A stretch of DNA of 64,000 bases, from contig CAVWLO010000005.1 of the NCBI GenBank assembly GCA_963755985.1, positions 1 through 64,000 on the forward strand, read 5' to 3'. Origin of the DNA: DASXMT01 sp963755985. Its GTDB lineage: Bacteria; Actinomycetota; Acidimicrobiia; Acidimicrobiales; RAAP-2. The notes below the pieces were generated by a model, which did no database searches, was not told the origin of the DNA, and worked only from the letters and a program-made list of their open reading frames with translations. Positions 44,971 through 53,355 of the stretch are shown here, piece after piece; position 1 is the first letter of the stretch; each line of letters opens with the position of its first letter. The position numbers were made by a program, and so were the translations under genes.

Positions 44971-45813
44971 ATGGAACAGGTCCACACCATTTCTGACCTA
45001 CGGGGCCGCCTTGATGACATCCGGTCCCGCGGGAAGCGTGTCGGGATGGTAGGGACGAGCGGTCTGTTGCACAGCGGCCATCTGTCGTTGATAGAGCGGG
45101 CCGCAGCCGACAATGATTGCACCGCCCTGTACTGGGGCGGAGGCGCGTCATTCGACTGGATGAGCTCACAGATCGGCTACGAGCGCGACGCCGATCGGGA
45201 TTTCGCTCTTGCCGAAGGCGTCGGCCTTGACCTGATCTTTGCCCCATCCAATGATGAGCTCTTCCCCCGCGAGCCGATGACGGCGGTCAGCGTCGCCGCC
45301 ATGTCCAGCGCCGTTCCGTACCTGGAGGAGCCCGCACACCTCGACCTCATTGCCATGGTGATGAGCAAGTTATGGAATATCTTCGGGCCCTGCCGTGCCT
45401 ACTTCGGCGAGAAAGATTGGCAGCAGCTTGCCTTGTTCCAACGTCTTGCCGAGGATCTTGCCTGGCCGGTAGAAGTGATCGGATGCCCTACCGTGCGCGA
45501 GGTCGACGGATTGGCAGTTTCGAGCCGCAATGACCGGCTGAGCGCCGATGAGCGGGCTCTTGCACCGGTGTTGTATCGAGCCTTATGCGCGTGCCAAGAT
45601 GCCGCGCTGGGCGGAACCCGCGAAAGACTGGACCTTGCCGATCTGTTCACTGACATCATCGGCGACCCCAAGTGCGTTCGCTACTTCACCGCAGTGGAGG
45701 CGGCCACGATGCAGCCTCTCGAAGAGCTCACGAACCAAGTACGGCTGCTGGCCTCGATTGACCTCGGCTCCGTCCGTCTGCTCGACAATGTCGGCCTGGA
45801 CATCGCGCCATGA
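44971..45813 (+). CDS. PanC-like (pantoate-beta-alanine ligase family) ATP-dependent ligase with altered acyl pocket
   Basis: 280 residues, the usual PanC length. ATP-site features are kept: LLHSGH (the HxGH motif, about 35), YFGEKDWQQLALFQR (Lys and Gln, about 151) and REVDGLAVSSRNDRLS (about 178). Pantoate-pocket features are not: PTMG is GTSG, the FVNPxQF block reads YWGGGASFDW, and the GHFxGVxTVVxKLFN block reads AHLDLIAMVMSKLWN. It should therefore adenylate a different acid and form an amide with an unknown amine. The ATG at 44971 begins the similarity. It lies in a catabolic-type cluster, not with panB or panD. Confidence 0.8.
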   Translation: MEQVHTISDLRGRLDDIRSRGKRVGMVGTSGLLHSGHLSLIERAAADNDCTALYWGGGASFDWMSSQIGYERDADRDFALAEGVGLDLIFAPSNDELFPREPMTAVSVAAMSSAVPYLEEPAHLDLIAMVMSKLWNIFGPCRAYFGEKDWQQLALFQRLAEDLAWPVEVIGCPTVREVDGLAVSSRNDRLSADERALAPVLYRALCACQDAALGGTRERLDLADLFTDIIGDPKCVRYFTAVEAATMQPLEELTNQVRLLASIDLGSVRLLDNVGLDIAP

Positions 45814-45901
45814 TCAGTCGACGGCGGAACAGCGACGTCACCGACCATGCCGACCGCGGTTGGTGCCCCGCGCCTGGCTTCGGCCAAAGGAGTGAGTGGC
45901 G

Positions 45902-46948
45902 ATGATCAGACTCGCGCAGTTGTACACGGGCGGCGTTGGCTCCGAGATCGTCCGCCGGCTCGACGGCCATCGCTCGCTTGAGCTTGTCGCCGTGCTTGTC
46001 CATGCTGAAGAGAAAGTGGGGATTGATGCCGGTGAACTCGTGGGCGGCACCGCAAATGGCATCGTCACCACTCAGAGCGTTGCCGACGTTCTCGCCGCAC
46101 GTCCGAACGCGGCCATCTACTCGGGCATGCGTTGGGATGTTGAACTCATTGCCAGGCTGCTTCGGGCCGGAGTGAATGTGTATACCGGCCTCGGCGGTTA
46201 CTTCCTTCCCGGGCAGCCCGAGTTTGACGAGCTTGACGCGGCCGGGAAGGAGGGCAACGCATCGTTCGCAGCGGGGGGGAACATCCCCGGACTCATCAGT
46301 GATGTCTTCCCGCTTTTCCTTTCTGGTTATACCGCTCGAATTCGTGCAATCCGGGCCTGGCAGCGCAACCATGTGTCCTCATATCCCTCGGCGGACCAGA
46401 TTAGGACGGGCATTGGTATCGGATTGGCACCCGCCGCTGAAGAGCAGGAGTCGATTGTCGACGGCGCGTGGCTGTGGGCCATGCGTCAATCGGCAAACAT
46501 GGTAGCCACCGCTCTGGGCATTGAATGCAGTGACTTGGTCCTCGCGCAAAAGCGGATCGCACTCGCCGAGGTGGACACTGTGCTCTCCGGTTCGGGTCTG
46601 CTGGTAAAGGAGGGGACGGTGGCGGGGGCCCAATGGACCTTTGTCGCACACAGCGGAGACTGGCCGTTCTTGACGATCATCAACGAGCAGACGGCGGTGC
46701 TTGGTCTGGGCCCGGGTTGGCGCGAGGACCACGACGAGCCGCCATGGCGTGTCGAGATCGACGGTGAGCCGCCGATTGTTGCCACCTTCGGTTGGCCGGA
46801 CGGCGTCGAAGCCGGCGCGGCGAACTCGTTGCTCAATGTATCCCGGGCGATGAATACCATCCCCCGACTCGTGGATGCTCCACCTGGCTGTGTCTCGGTC
46901 TTGGACTTCCCTGCCGTGGTCGCCGGCGATGGAGGAGCGGGCCGGTGA
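45902..46948 (+). CDS. DapB-like/amine-dehydrogenase-like NAD(P)-binding oxidoreductase
   Basis: 348 residues. The N-terminal Rossmann loop is LYTGGVGSEIVRRL (about 7-20), then LVAVLVHAEEKVGIDAGELV, typical of the dihydrodipicolinate-reductase-like family that includes 2,4-diaminopentanoate dehydrogenase. The central LRAGVNVYTGLGGYF and ASFAAGGNIPGLISDVFPLF agree. The substrate may be an amine, imine or amino acid, not known here. The ATG at 45902 has AAAGGAG nine bases upstream; GTG 45896 is too close to it. Between the PanC-like ligase and the aldehyde dehydrogenase. Confidence 0.78.
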   Translation: MIRLAQLYTGGVGSEIVRRLDGHRSLELVAVLVHAEEKVGIDAGELVGGTANGIVTTQSVADVLAARPNAAIYSGMRWDVELIARLLRAGVNVYTGLGGYFLPGQPEFDELDAAGKEGNASFAAGGNIPGLISDVFPLFLSGYTARIRAIRAWQRNHVSSYPSADQIRTGIGIGLAPAAEEQESIVDGAWLWAMRQSANMVATALGIECSDLVLAQKRIALAEVDTVLSGSGLLVKEGTVAGAQWTFVAHSGDWPFLTIINEQTAVLGLGPGWREDHDEPPWRVEIDGEPPIVATFGWPDGVEAGAANSLLNVSRAMNTIPRLVDAPPGCVSVLDFPAVVAGDGGAGR

Positions 46949-47074
46949 CTGACCCCTATTCGGCTCCATCCCTGCTTTGGAAGCCCATGGGGGGCGTGGC
47001 GCCACCCTGGTTCAACGTTCGATCCGACCCTCTCTGTAGTGGGGCGCCTCAATGACATCGAGCAGGCACCATAG

Positions 47075-48577
47075 ATGAGGATGACCGCTGGGCGCCGAGC
47101 GACCCCCCTGATCGAGGAGCGACTCTACATTGCCGGGGTATTTCGGCCTGCTTCCGATGGAAGGGTCTACGAAAACATTAGTCCGGTCACTGAAGAGGTA
47201 ATTGGCGTTGCCGCCGACGCGTCGGCGGAAGACATGAGAGATGCGATCGTCGCGGCCCGACGCGCCTTCGATGAAGGAAGATGGGCAACTGACCCTGCGC
47301 TGCGCGTTCGGTGTCTTCGACAGCTGCATACTGCGCTCGAGCGGCACGGGGACTCGATCAAGGAGACGGTGCGAGCCGAAGTAGGGACGACGGACGCGTC
47401 GCTGGCCACTGTGCAGTTCGACACGGCGATCAAACATCTGCTGTACGCGGCCGACCTCGTCGAGCATTACCAGTGGGAGAAAGACCTGGGTCCTACTGAC
47501 TTTCTTGGGGTACCTTCCACGCGCACCCTCACCCGCGAGCCGGTTGGCGTCGCCGCGTGTATCACTCCTTGGAATGCGCCGATGCAGGTCAACTTGGCCA
47601 AACTGAGTGCTGCCTTGGCTGCTGGCTGCACGACCGTGCTGAAGCCTGCTCCCGATACACCGTGGTCGGCCTCTGCCCTCGGGAGGATGATTGCCGATGA
47701 GACCGAAATCCCGGTCGGGGTGGTGAACATCGTCTCAACCTCGGACAATGCGGTCGCGCAGATCCTCGCCGAAGACCCGGATGTCGACATCGTGAGCTTT
47801 ACCGGATCAACCTCCGTCGGTCGCCGTCTGATGGCTTGCGCCGCACCTACGGTCAAGCGAGTCTTCCTCGAGCTGGGCGGCAAGTCGGCGTGCATCGTGT
47901 GCGATGACGCGCCCTTGGACCAGGTCGCCCAGATGGCAGCGCACGGATCCTGTGCACAAGCTGGGCAAGGGTGCTCGATCAACACACGCCTGCTCGTGCA
48001 GCGCTCCGTCTATGAGGAGACAGTCAGAAAGGTGGCCGCGGCCTTCGAGGCAATCCCATTCGGTGACCCCCTCGACCCGAGCGTGTATATGGGTCCGCTC
48101 ATCAACCGGCGCCAATACGAGCGGGTACTCTCCTACATCGAGCTGGGAAGGGCTGAGGGTGCGCGCTTGGTTACCGGTGGAGGCCGTCCTTCCGGATTCG
48201 ACAGAGGGTTCTTCGTGGAACCAACCGTCTTCGCCGACGTGGACCCGTTGTCCCGCCTGGCCCAGGAAGAGGTTTTCGGGCCTGTGCTGTGCGTCATTCC
48301 GTTCGATGATGACGAACAGGCAATCGATATCGCCAACGGAACGATCTATGGCCTTGCCGCCCAAGTGGAGAGTGGCTCACGCGAGCGGGCTGACGCACTG
48401 GCCCGACGGCTCCGTGCTGGCCAGGTCAACGTCAACGGTGGCCAATACCACGCACCGGATAGCCCCTTTGGTGGCTACAAGCAGAGCGGCATCGGCCGCG
48501 AGATGGGGGTGCTCGGCCTCGACGAGTACACCGAGGTGAAGGTGATCGCTTACGGCGACCCAAGCTCACCGCGATGA
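47075..48577 (+). CDS. NAD(P)-dependent aldehyde dehydrogenase
   Basis: 500 residues, full length. The substrate channel block is GVAACITPWNAPM with Asn (about 160), the cofactor motif VSFTGSTSVGR (about 240), Glu in FLELGGKSA (about 268), catalytic Cys in AGQGCSINTRL (about 301) and EEVFGPVLCVIPFD further on. It oxidises an aldehyde to the acid. The usual GQxC neighbours are conserved. Fourth gene of the SDR/PanC-like group; an alcohol-to-aldehyde-to-acid route with the SDR is conceivable. Confidence 0.93.
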   Translation: MRMTAGRRATPLIEERLYIAGVFRPASDGRVYENISPVTEEVIGVAADASAEDMRDAIVAARRAFDEGRWATDPALRVRCLRQLHTALERHGDSIKETVRAEVGTTDASLATVQFDTAIKHLLYAADLVEHYQWEKDLGPTDFLGVPSTRTLTREPVGVAACITPWNAPMQVNLAKLSAALAAGCTTVLKPAPDTPWSASALGRMIADETEIPVGVVNIVSTSDNAVAQILAEDPDVDIVSFTGSTSVGRRLMACAAPTVKRVFLELGGKSACIVCDDAPLDQVAQMAAHGSCAQAGQGCSINTRLLVQRSVYEETVRKVAAAFEAIPFGDPLDPSVYMGPLINRRQYERVLSYIELGRAEGARLVTGGGRPSGFDRGFFVEPTVFADVDPLSRLAQEEVFGPVLCVIPFDDDEQAIDIANGTIYGLAAQVESGSRERADALARRLRAGQVNVNGGQYHAPDSPFGGYKQSGIGREMGVLGLDEYTEVKVIAYGDPSSPR

Positions 48578-48616
48578 CACACCCAAGAACGGTGAGTGCA
48601 GCGGTCCGCTCAACCG

Positions 48617-49921
48617 TCACATGGCCTTGGACGAGTCGAGTCCCATGGCCGAGAGCGGCTGGGTGAACCCTCGGATCATGGCCTGGACGGTGTAGGTGGA
48701 CACGAGCCGTCCGTCCTGGGAGAAGACCCGGCCCTCGCCCTGGGCCTGGCCTTGGCCGCCATAGACGGCCGGGTTGGCGTAGAGCAGCCAGTCGGTCACG
48801 TCCACCGGGTCGTGAAAGGCGACCGCGATGGACACGATGCCGGTGGACAGCGTGTCGTGGGCCGCATCTTCCCCGATCCCGGCATGGGGTCGCATGGCCG
48901 CGGCAATGGTCCAATGGGTCATCGACTGCACCATCAGGGCGGCGTGCAGGTACGGCTCAGCCGGTGCCTGGGCGAATCGGCACCAGGCATAGATCTCAGG
49001 CGGCCCCACCTCGTCGGGGTGGCGACGGTAGGCATCGTCGACGATGCGGAGATCCCGTCCGGTGACGCCCATGTCCAGGGGCTCAGCATCGGTGGGGCCG
49101 GGCACCGTGGGCATCTCGACCGAGCCCCGGATCACGTCGGGGGCGCCCGAGTCGAAGAGGAACAGCCCGACGCTCCGCATGACGTCGTCTTGGTCGATCC
49201 GCACTTCTGCGGTCGAGTAGGTCTTCCCGCGGCGGAGCACGTCGACGGTGACGTCGAGGGGCTCGTAGAACGTCGCCGACTTGGAGAAGATCATGAAGGC
49301 CGAGGTCACCCGTTGGTCGGGGATCGTCTTGGACGCGGCGACCACGCCCTGGCCCAGCATCTGGCCGCCTTCGACCACGTCGCGAACCATGGTCTCCCGG
49401 TAGGCGGGAGCCCGAAAGGCGGGAGCGACGAAGCGGTTGGGCCCGACCGGCTCGACATCCATGAGACGCAGGAGATCGCCGGCGTCGCCCCAGGCGGGAA
49501 AAGCACTGGTCACTACCGAGTGGGCGTCGTCGTCACCGGGCCAGTGCTCGTCGAGCACGATGCGTACCCGTTCCTGGTAGAAGCAGACGAACCCCTCGAT
49601 CCCGGCCACCTCGACCATGGGCTCGCGGTAGGTCCACACCACATTCTCCTCGGGAGGGTCGCTGGCCGTGAGCGTCCAGTAGTCGGCCTGGCCCTTGAAG
49701 GGACAGATGGTGTGGAGATCGGTCGGCTCGAAGAGCTCCCAGCGCACATCGCCCTCGGGGAAATACAGCCGATCGACGTGCTTGGTCTCCTCGACCAGGA
49801 GGCACGAGTCGCTCTCGGCCAGCAACAGGTCCCCCAACCGGGCCCGGGCGGTCGCTCGACACGGACGGATGTCGATCCGATACTCGGGATAGCGGTCCCA
49901 TGCGGACTCGATCTCGGTCAC
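48617..49921 (-). CDS. Fusion of DUF427 domain and TesB-like acyl-CoA thioesterase/hotdog domains
   Basis: 434 residues. The N-terminal DUF427 domain (about 1-130) has RPCRATARARLGDLLLAES, VDRLYFPEGDVRWELFEPTD and CPFKGQADYWTL. A C-terminal double-hotdog of the TesB/acyl-CoA thioesterase type follows, with APAFRAPAYRETM, LHAALMVQSMTHWTIAAAM, SIAVAFHDPVDVTDWLLYAN and FSQDGRLVSTYTVQAMIRG. The GTG at 49921 has AAGGAG close upstream. It stands alone, convergent with the aldehyde dehydrogenase. DUF427 function is unknown, so joining it to a thioesterase suggests a CoA-ester link. Confidence 0.82.
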   Translation of the reverse strand: MTEIESAWDRYPEYRIDIRPCRATARARLGDLLLAESDSCLLVEETKHVDRLYFPEGDVRWELFEPTDLHTICPFKGQADYWTLTASDPPEENVVWTYREPMVEVAGIEGFVCFYQERVRIVLDEHWPGDDDAHSVVTSAFPAWGDAGDLLRLMDVEPVGPNRFVAPAFRAPAYRETMVRDVVEGGQMLGQGVVAASKTIPDQRVTSAFMIFSKSATFYEPLDVTVDVLRRGKTYSTAEVRIDQDDVMRSVGLFLFDSGAPDVIRGSVEMPTVPGPTDAEPLDMGVTGRDLRIVDDAYRRHPDEVGPPEIYAWCRFAQAPAEPYLHAALMVQSMTHWTIAAAMRPHAGIGEDAAHDTLSTGIVSIAVAFHDPVDVTDWLLYANPAVYGGQGQAQGEGRVFSQDGRLVSTYTVQAMIRGFTQPLSAMGLDSSKAM

Positions 49922-50023
49922 AACATGCTCCTTCTGGTCAGACTGCGGTCGGGCAGCCCCGACGAGATCCGGTCTGCAGGCGCAGGCCATCATCGGGGCT
50001 GGATGGATGTTGGATCAGTCCTC

Positions 50024-50031
50024 TATAAACT
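50024..50031 (+). promoter_or_regulatory. -10 element for the small gene at 50041
   Basis: TATAAACT gives a TANNNT -10 (TAAACT, 50026-50031) whose predicted start site is at or just before the ATG at 50041, so the transcript may be leaderless. Confidence 0.45.
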
Positions 50032-50040
50032 ACGGTTGAT

Positions 50041-50307
50041 ATGAGCAGGAACGATATGGGCCAGATCGAAGAGGCGCTGGCAACGGTCCGGGCGATGCTC
50101 GCGCCGGAGGGATACGGACTTACGGCAGCAGAGCCCGTGGGTTCCACCCTCCCGCTCACCGTTACTGCAGGTCCCGACGCATGCGAGTATTGCCTTGCCC
50201 CGAAGTCGGTCCTCGATGCGATCGTCGTGAAGAACCTACAAGAACACGGACTGTCGATGGCCGTTACGCTGGCATACCCTGGGGACGCGCCGACACCCGA
50301 GGTGTAA
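50041..50307 (+). CDS. Small hypothetical protein with a CxxC motif
   Basis: 88 residues, no family recognised. It begins with a helix (MGQIEEALATVRAMLAPEGY), then beta-like LPLTVTAGP, CEYCLAPKSVLDAIVVKNLQ, and ends in a hydrophilic tail. CEYC followed by a helix could bind metal or act in redox. There is no ribosome binding site, but a -10 box sits at leaderless spacing. Divergent from the DUF427 fusion gene. Confidence 0.6.
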   Translation: MSRNDMGQIEEALATVRAMLAPEGYGLTAAEPVGSTLPLTVTAGPDACEYCLAPKSVLDAIVVKNLQEHGLSMAVTLAYPGDAPTPEV

Positions 50308-50705
50308 CGCCCCCCTGACCCGATTTCGTAGGTGCTCGAGGTCCTCGTTTTATGGCCCACGTTCATGATCGGGCAGTCCCATCTTTCCAGTTGTAGCCCC
50401 AGGGGAGGGGCGTCGGGGGCTCACTGGGCAGGCCTCTTCTGTGTTGAGCGGCGTGATCGGGCGGAAGTGCTGGCCGGGGGCCCCCTAGGACCACTCGGGC
50501 GGCGTGGTCCAACACGGCAATGCGCCGTTGGTAGATGATCTGTGCTCGGGTCACGGTGATGGGCTCCTTGGCTCTTTGGTAGGAACCACAGAGTCCATCG
50601 CCGGACCCCTCAAAGGGGTGGATGTGCAACCTCATCTCGTGGACCGGAAGCCCTAGGAGAATGGCCTCGACACTCTCGGAGTTCCCCATGTGCGCTTCCT
50701 CATGA
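50308..50705. other. Intergenic region without recognisable gene
   Basis: About 400 bp between the small gene and the BKACE gene. A minus-strand frame at 50363-50728 overlaps it but is rich in Pro/Arg and shows no family resemblance. Nothing supported. Confidence 0.4.
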
Positions 50706-51554
50706 TCAAGCAACGACCGGAATCCCAAGCAGCTCTACCGTCTGATCGTGGGTGGCAACGGGCCGCCCCAGCTTCGCGCACAGCTCGACTGCGCCACGCA
50801 CGAGCTCCTCGTTGCTGGGCCGGCCATCCCCGGCCCAGTCCTCAAGGCCAACGTGGAGATGGCCACCTTGCTGGAGGGTCCACTCGGCGGTTCCGCTGTC
50901 GAGAGCGTCTCCGCCGATGACGGCCGTTGACCACGGAAGGGGACACCCTTCTAACATGGCCAGGTACGCATCGAACGCCGGTTTTGTCGGTGGGAGACCG
51001 AACCGGCCGCCGAGGTATCCGGCGTCGCCACCGAAATAGAGCTTGATCATGGCTCCGGCCGGCAGCCGGTCGTGCTGCCACAGCTCGAGGACCAATCGGA
51101 GGAAACCAGGTTCCCAGATGGCCAGGCTGGGTGCCAGGCGGTTGTCGTGGCAGACCTGCACCTGGTAGTTGACGTCGGGTCGGGAGTTGGCGTAGACGAA
51201 GTCGCCCAGGTTGACCGAACCAGGGTCTACGACGCCGATCCGACAACCCGCGGCGGCAAGGTCAACGAAGTGGCCGTAGCTCTGCTCGACGGGGCCGCCG
51301 TTGACCGTCGGGTAGAGGAGGGCTCCCGGAATCGCGTCCCATACCGGCCGCCAGGCCTCAAGGTATGTGGCGGCGGCCGTCGGTCCGTCGACCATGTACC
51401 GGTCGACATGGTTGTGGACGATCGCGGCTCCGGCGGCGAAGCATCGTAGAGCATCGGCGGCGATTTCTCGGGCACTTCGCGGTACGTTGGGGTTGGTCTC
51501 CTTCGAGGTGACGCCGTTGATGGCCGCTTCGATGATGACGGGCGTCGCAGCCAC
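50706..51554 (-). CDS. BKACE-family (3-keto-5-aminohexanoate cleavage-type) enzyme
   Basis: 282 residues, zinc-dependent TIM barrel. The N-terminal VIIEAAINGVTSKETNPNVP and CFAAGAAIVHNHVDRY supply a HxH metal pair (about 47-49), and GGHLHVGLEDWAG carries further ligands. BKACE enzymes condense or cleave a beta-keto acid with acetyl-CoA; individual specificities vary widely. The GTG start follows the stop of the D-aminoacylase-like gene by 3 bp, so the two form one operon. The pair may degrade an N-acylated beta-keto/amino compound (inference). Confidence 0.88.
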   Translation of the reverse strand: MAATPVIIEAAINGVTSKETNPNVPRSAREIAADALRCFAAGAAIVHNHVDRYMVDGPTAAATYLEAWRPVWDAIPGALLYPTVNGGPVEQSYGHFVDLAAAGCRIGVVDPGSVNLGDFVYANSRPDVNYQVQVCHDNRLAPSLAIWEPGFLRLVLELWQHDRLPAGAMIKLYFGGDAGYLGGRFGLPPTKPAFDAYLAMLEGCPLPWSTAVIGGDALDSGTAEWTLQQGGHLHVGLEDWAGDGRPSNEELVRGAVELCAKLGRPVATHDQTVELLGIPVVA

Positions 51555-51557
51555 CGA

Positions 51558-53222
51558 TTAGGAACGTCCCGTCGAACGGGCCAGCTGCCCTGGTCGGGCC
51601 GTCAGGTCTTGGACGCCGTCGGTGCGGATCGGAACACCGTTGATCAGGATGTGGCGGACCCCAGTGGGAGCATCGGCGGTAAGACGCTCTGACCCGGTAG
51701 GAAAGTCAGTCAGCCGACGGATCGGCCCGGGGCCGATCGTTTCGGGGTCGAAGACCACGATGTCGGCCCAGGCACCGGGTGCGAGGTGACCTCTGTCGGT
51801 GAGTCCGAAGATATCGGCCTGCTGTTTGGTAAGCCGGTGAACGCCATCTTCGAGAGTTGTGAGCTTGCGGTCGCGAACCCAGTTGCCCAGGTAGTCGGTG
51901 GCCTGGGGTGCGTCGCAGATCTGGCTGACGTGGGCGCCGGCATCGGACAACCCGAGCGTGCACCCGGGCTCCAGCAGCAAGGTGCGGAGTTCGTCGATAT
52001 CGTCGTTCGCTACGACGGACGCCACCCTGAGGGCGAGGTCGGATTCGTCGAGCGCCACATCGAGGATGAGGTCGAACGGGGCAACGTTGCGCTCGCTCGC
52101 CACGTGCGCGACCCGGCGATGGTTGAGCTCTGGATGGGCGGCCGACTCGGAGAACACGAACGTCTCCCATCGGGGCTTGCCGAAGTCGTGTCCGCCCTCC
52201 CACTCGGCCATGACTCCGGCACGCCAGGGCGAGCTGGCATATGCACGACGTCGCTCGGCCATGCTCCCGGACATCAGCGCAGCGACCTGAGGGTTGAGGT
52301 TGAAGGTGAACGGGTCCGCCATCGACATCGAGAACTGCAGCGGGCGAGACGTGACTTGTGGCCAGACCTCCGCGCCGTTGGCCCAGCCGCGCCGGCTCAG
52401 TTCCGTCATCTGTCGGTGCACGCCGGAGGGCATGGTCATGAGGGCCGTATAGGTAAAGGGTCGACCGATCCTTGGTTGCAAGTCGTAGAGGTCGAGCAGC
52501 CCGAGCTTGTCGCCGGGGGTGAAGGCGGCGACGCCACGGCCCGATTCGCCAAGCGTACCCAGCAGCGCCTCGAGCTCATCGCGCTCGGCGATCCGGCTCG
52601 GCACCGGCTTGCCATCGGCGCCACGATGGGTGGGCGAGAGGCTGGTGGCAAACCCGACGGCACCCGCGGCCATCGCCTCGCGAACCACGGTTTGCATCTC
52701 GAGGATCTCCTCGACGGTGGCGGCACGCTCGTACGCGTCATCGCCCATCACGAACAACCGCAACGCGGTGTGACCGACGTACGCCGTGAAGTTCAGCCCC
52801 AGTCCCCGGCGTTCGACGGAAGCGAGGTACTCGGGGAAGGTAGTGAAGTCCCAGTCGATGCCCGCCTCCAGGGTGGCGACGTCCATGTCCTCGACGTTTT
52901 CAAGCGTTCGGGCCACGAGGTTCCGGTGCTCGGCCCGGGTGGGCGCGATCGAGAAGCCGCAGTTTCCGGCGATAACGGTGGTCACACCATGGAAGCACGA
53001 AGGCGTCAGTGCGGGATCCCAGAAGACCTGCCCGTCGTAGTGGGTATGGATGTCGATGAAGCCGGGCGCGACGACATGGCCGCGGGCATCGAGCACCCGC
53101 TCGCCGTCCAGACCGGACCCGATCGCGGTGACCCGTCCGTTCTCGATAGCGACGTCGGCCAAGCGGCCCGGACTGCCCGTGCCGTCGATCACCGTGCCAC
53201 CGCGGACAACCAACTGACTCAC
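51558..53222 (-). CDS. N-acyl-D-amino-acid deacylase-like amidohydrolase
   Basis: 554 residues, amidohydrolase-3 type. VVRGGTVIDGTGSPG begins a beta domain, GFIDIHTHYDGQVFWDP gives the HxH metal pair (about 58-60), GVTTVIAGNCGFSIAP follows, and SDAGAHVSQICD holds the metal-site Asp. LAPGAWADIVVFDPETI returns to the beta domain. It hydrolyses an acylated amino acid or a related cyclic amide. GTG start; divergent from the IclR gene with a palindromic operator candidate between. Confidence 0.9.
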   Translation of the reverse strand: MSQLVVRGGTVIDGTGSPGRLADVAIENGRVTAIGSGLDGERVLDARGHVVAPGFIDIHTHYDGQVFWDPALTPSCFHGVTTVIAGNCGFSIAPTRAEHRNLVARTLENVEDMDVATLEAGIDWDFTTFPEYLASVERRGLGLNFTAYVGHTALRLFVMGDDAYERAATVEEILEMQTVVREAMAAGAVGFATSLSPTHRGADGKPVPSRIAERDELEALLGTLGESGRGVAAFTPGDKLGLLDLYDLQPRIGRPFTYTALMTMPSGVHRQMTELSRRGWANGAEVWPQVTSRPLQFSMSMADPFTFNLNPQVAALMSGSMAERRRAYASSPWRAGVMAEWEGGHDFGKPRWETFVFSESAAHPELNHRRVAHVASERNVAPFDLILDVALDESDLALRVASVVANDDIDELRTLLLEPGCTLGLSDAGAHVSQICDAPQATDYLGNWVRDRKLTTLEDGVHRLTKQQADIFGLTDRGHLAPGAWADIVVFDPETIGPGPIRRLTDFPTGSERLTADAPTGVRHILINGVPIRTDGVQDLTARPGQLARSTGRS

Positions 53223-53251
53223 TAGCGGACCTCCCCGGCCCAGACACCATT

Positions 53252-53276
53252 TATCGTTCCGTCTGTCGGAACGATA
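53252..53276. promoter_or_regulatory. IclR operator candidate, perfect palindrome with 10-bp arms
   Basis: Arms TATCGTTCCG and CGGAACGATA, spaced by TCTGT, lie between the divergent amidohydrolase and IclR genes. Perfect dyads of this size are typical of IclR-family sites. It is the only such sequence noticed in this intergenic region. Confidence 0.7.
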
Positions 53277-53355
53277 TTCCGCCTGCTGCTACGCTCAACC
53301 TTAATGCTGTGCCGGTGATCCGTCTACGGGTCAGCTATTGGCGGAGGGAGTCGAC

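Noticed and set aside
50363..50728. Minus-strand ORF of 121 codons
   Set aside because: Composition is Pro/Arg-rich toward the end, no family, and it overlaps the BKACE gene end.
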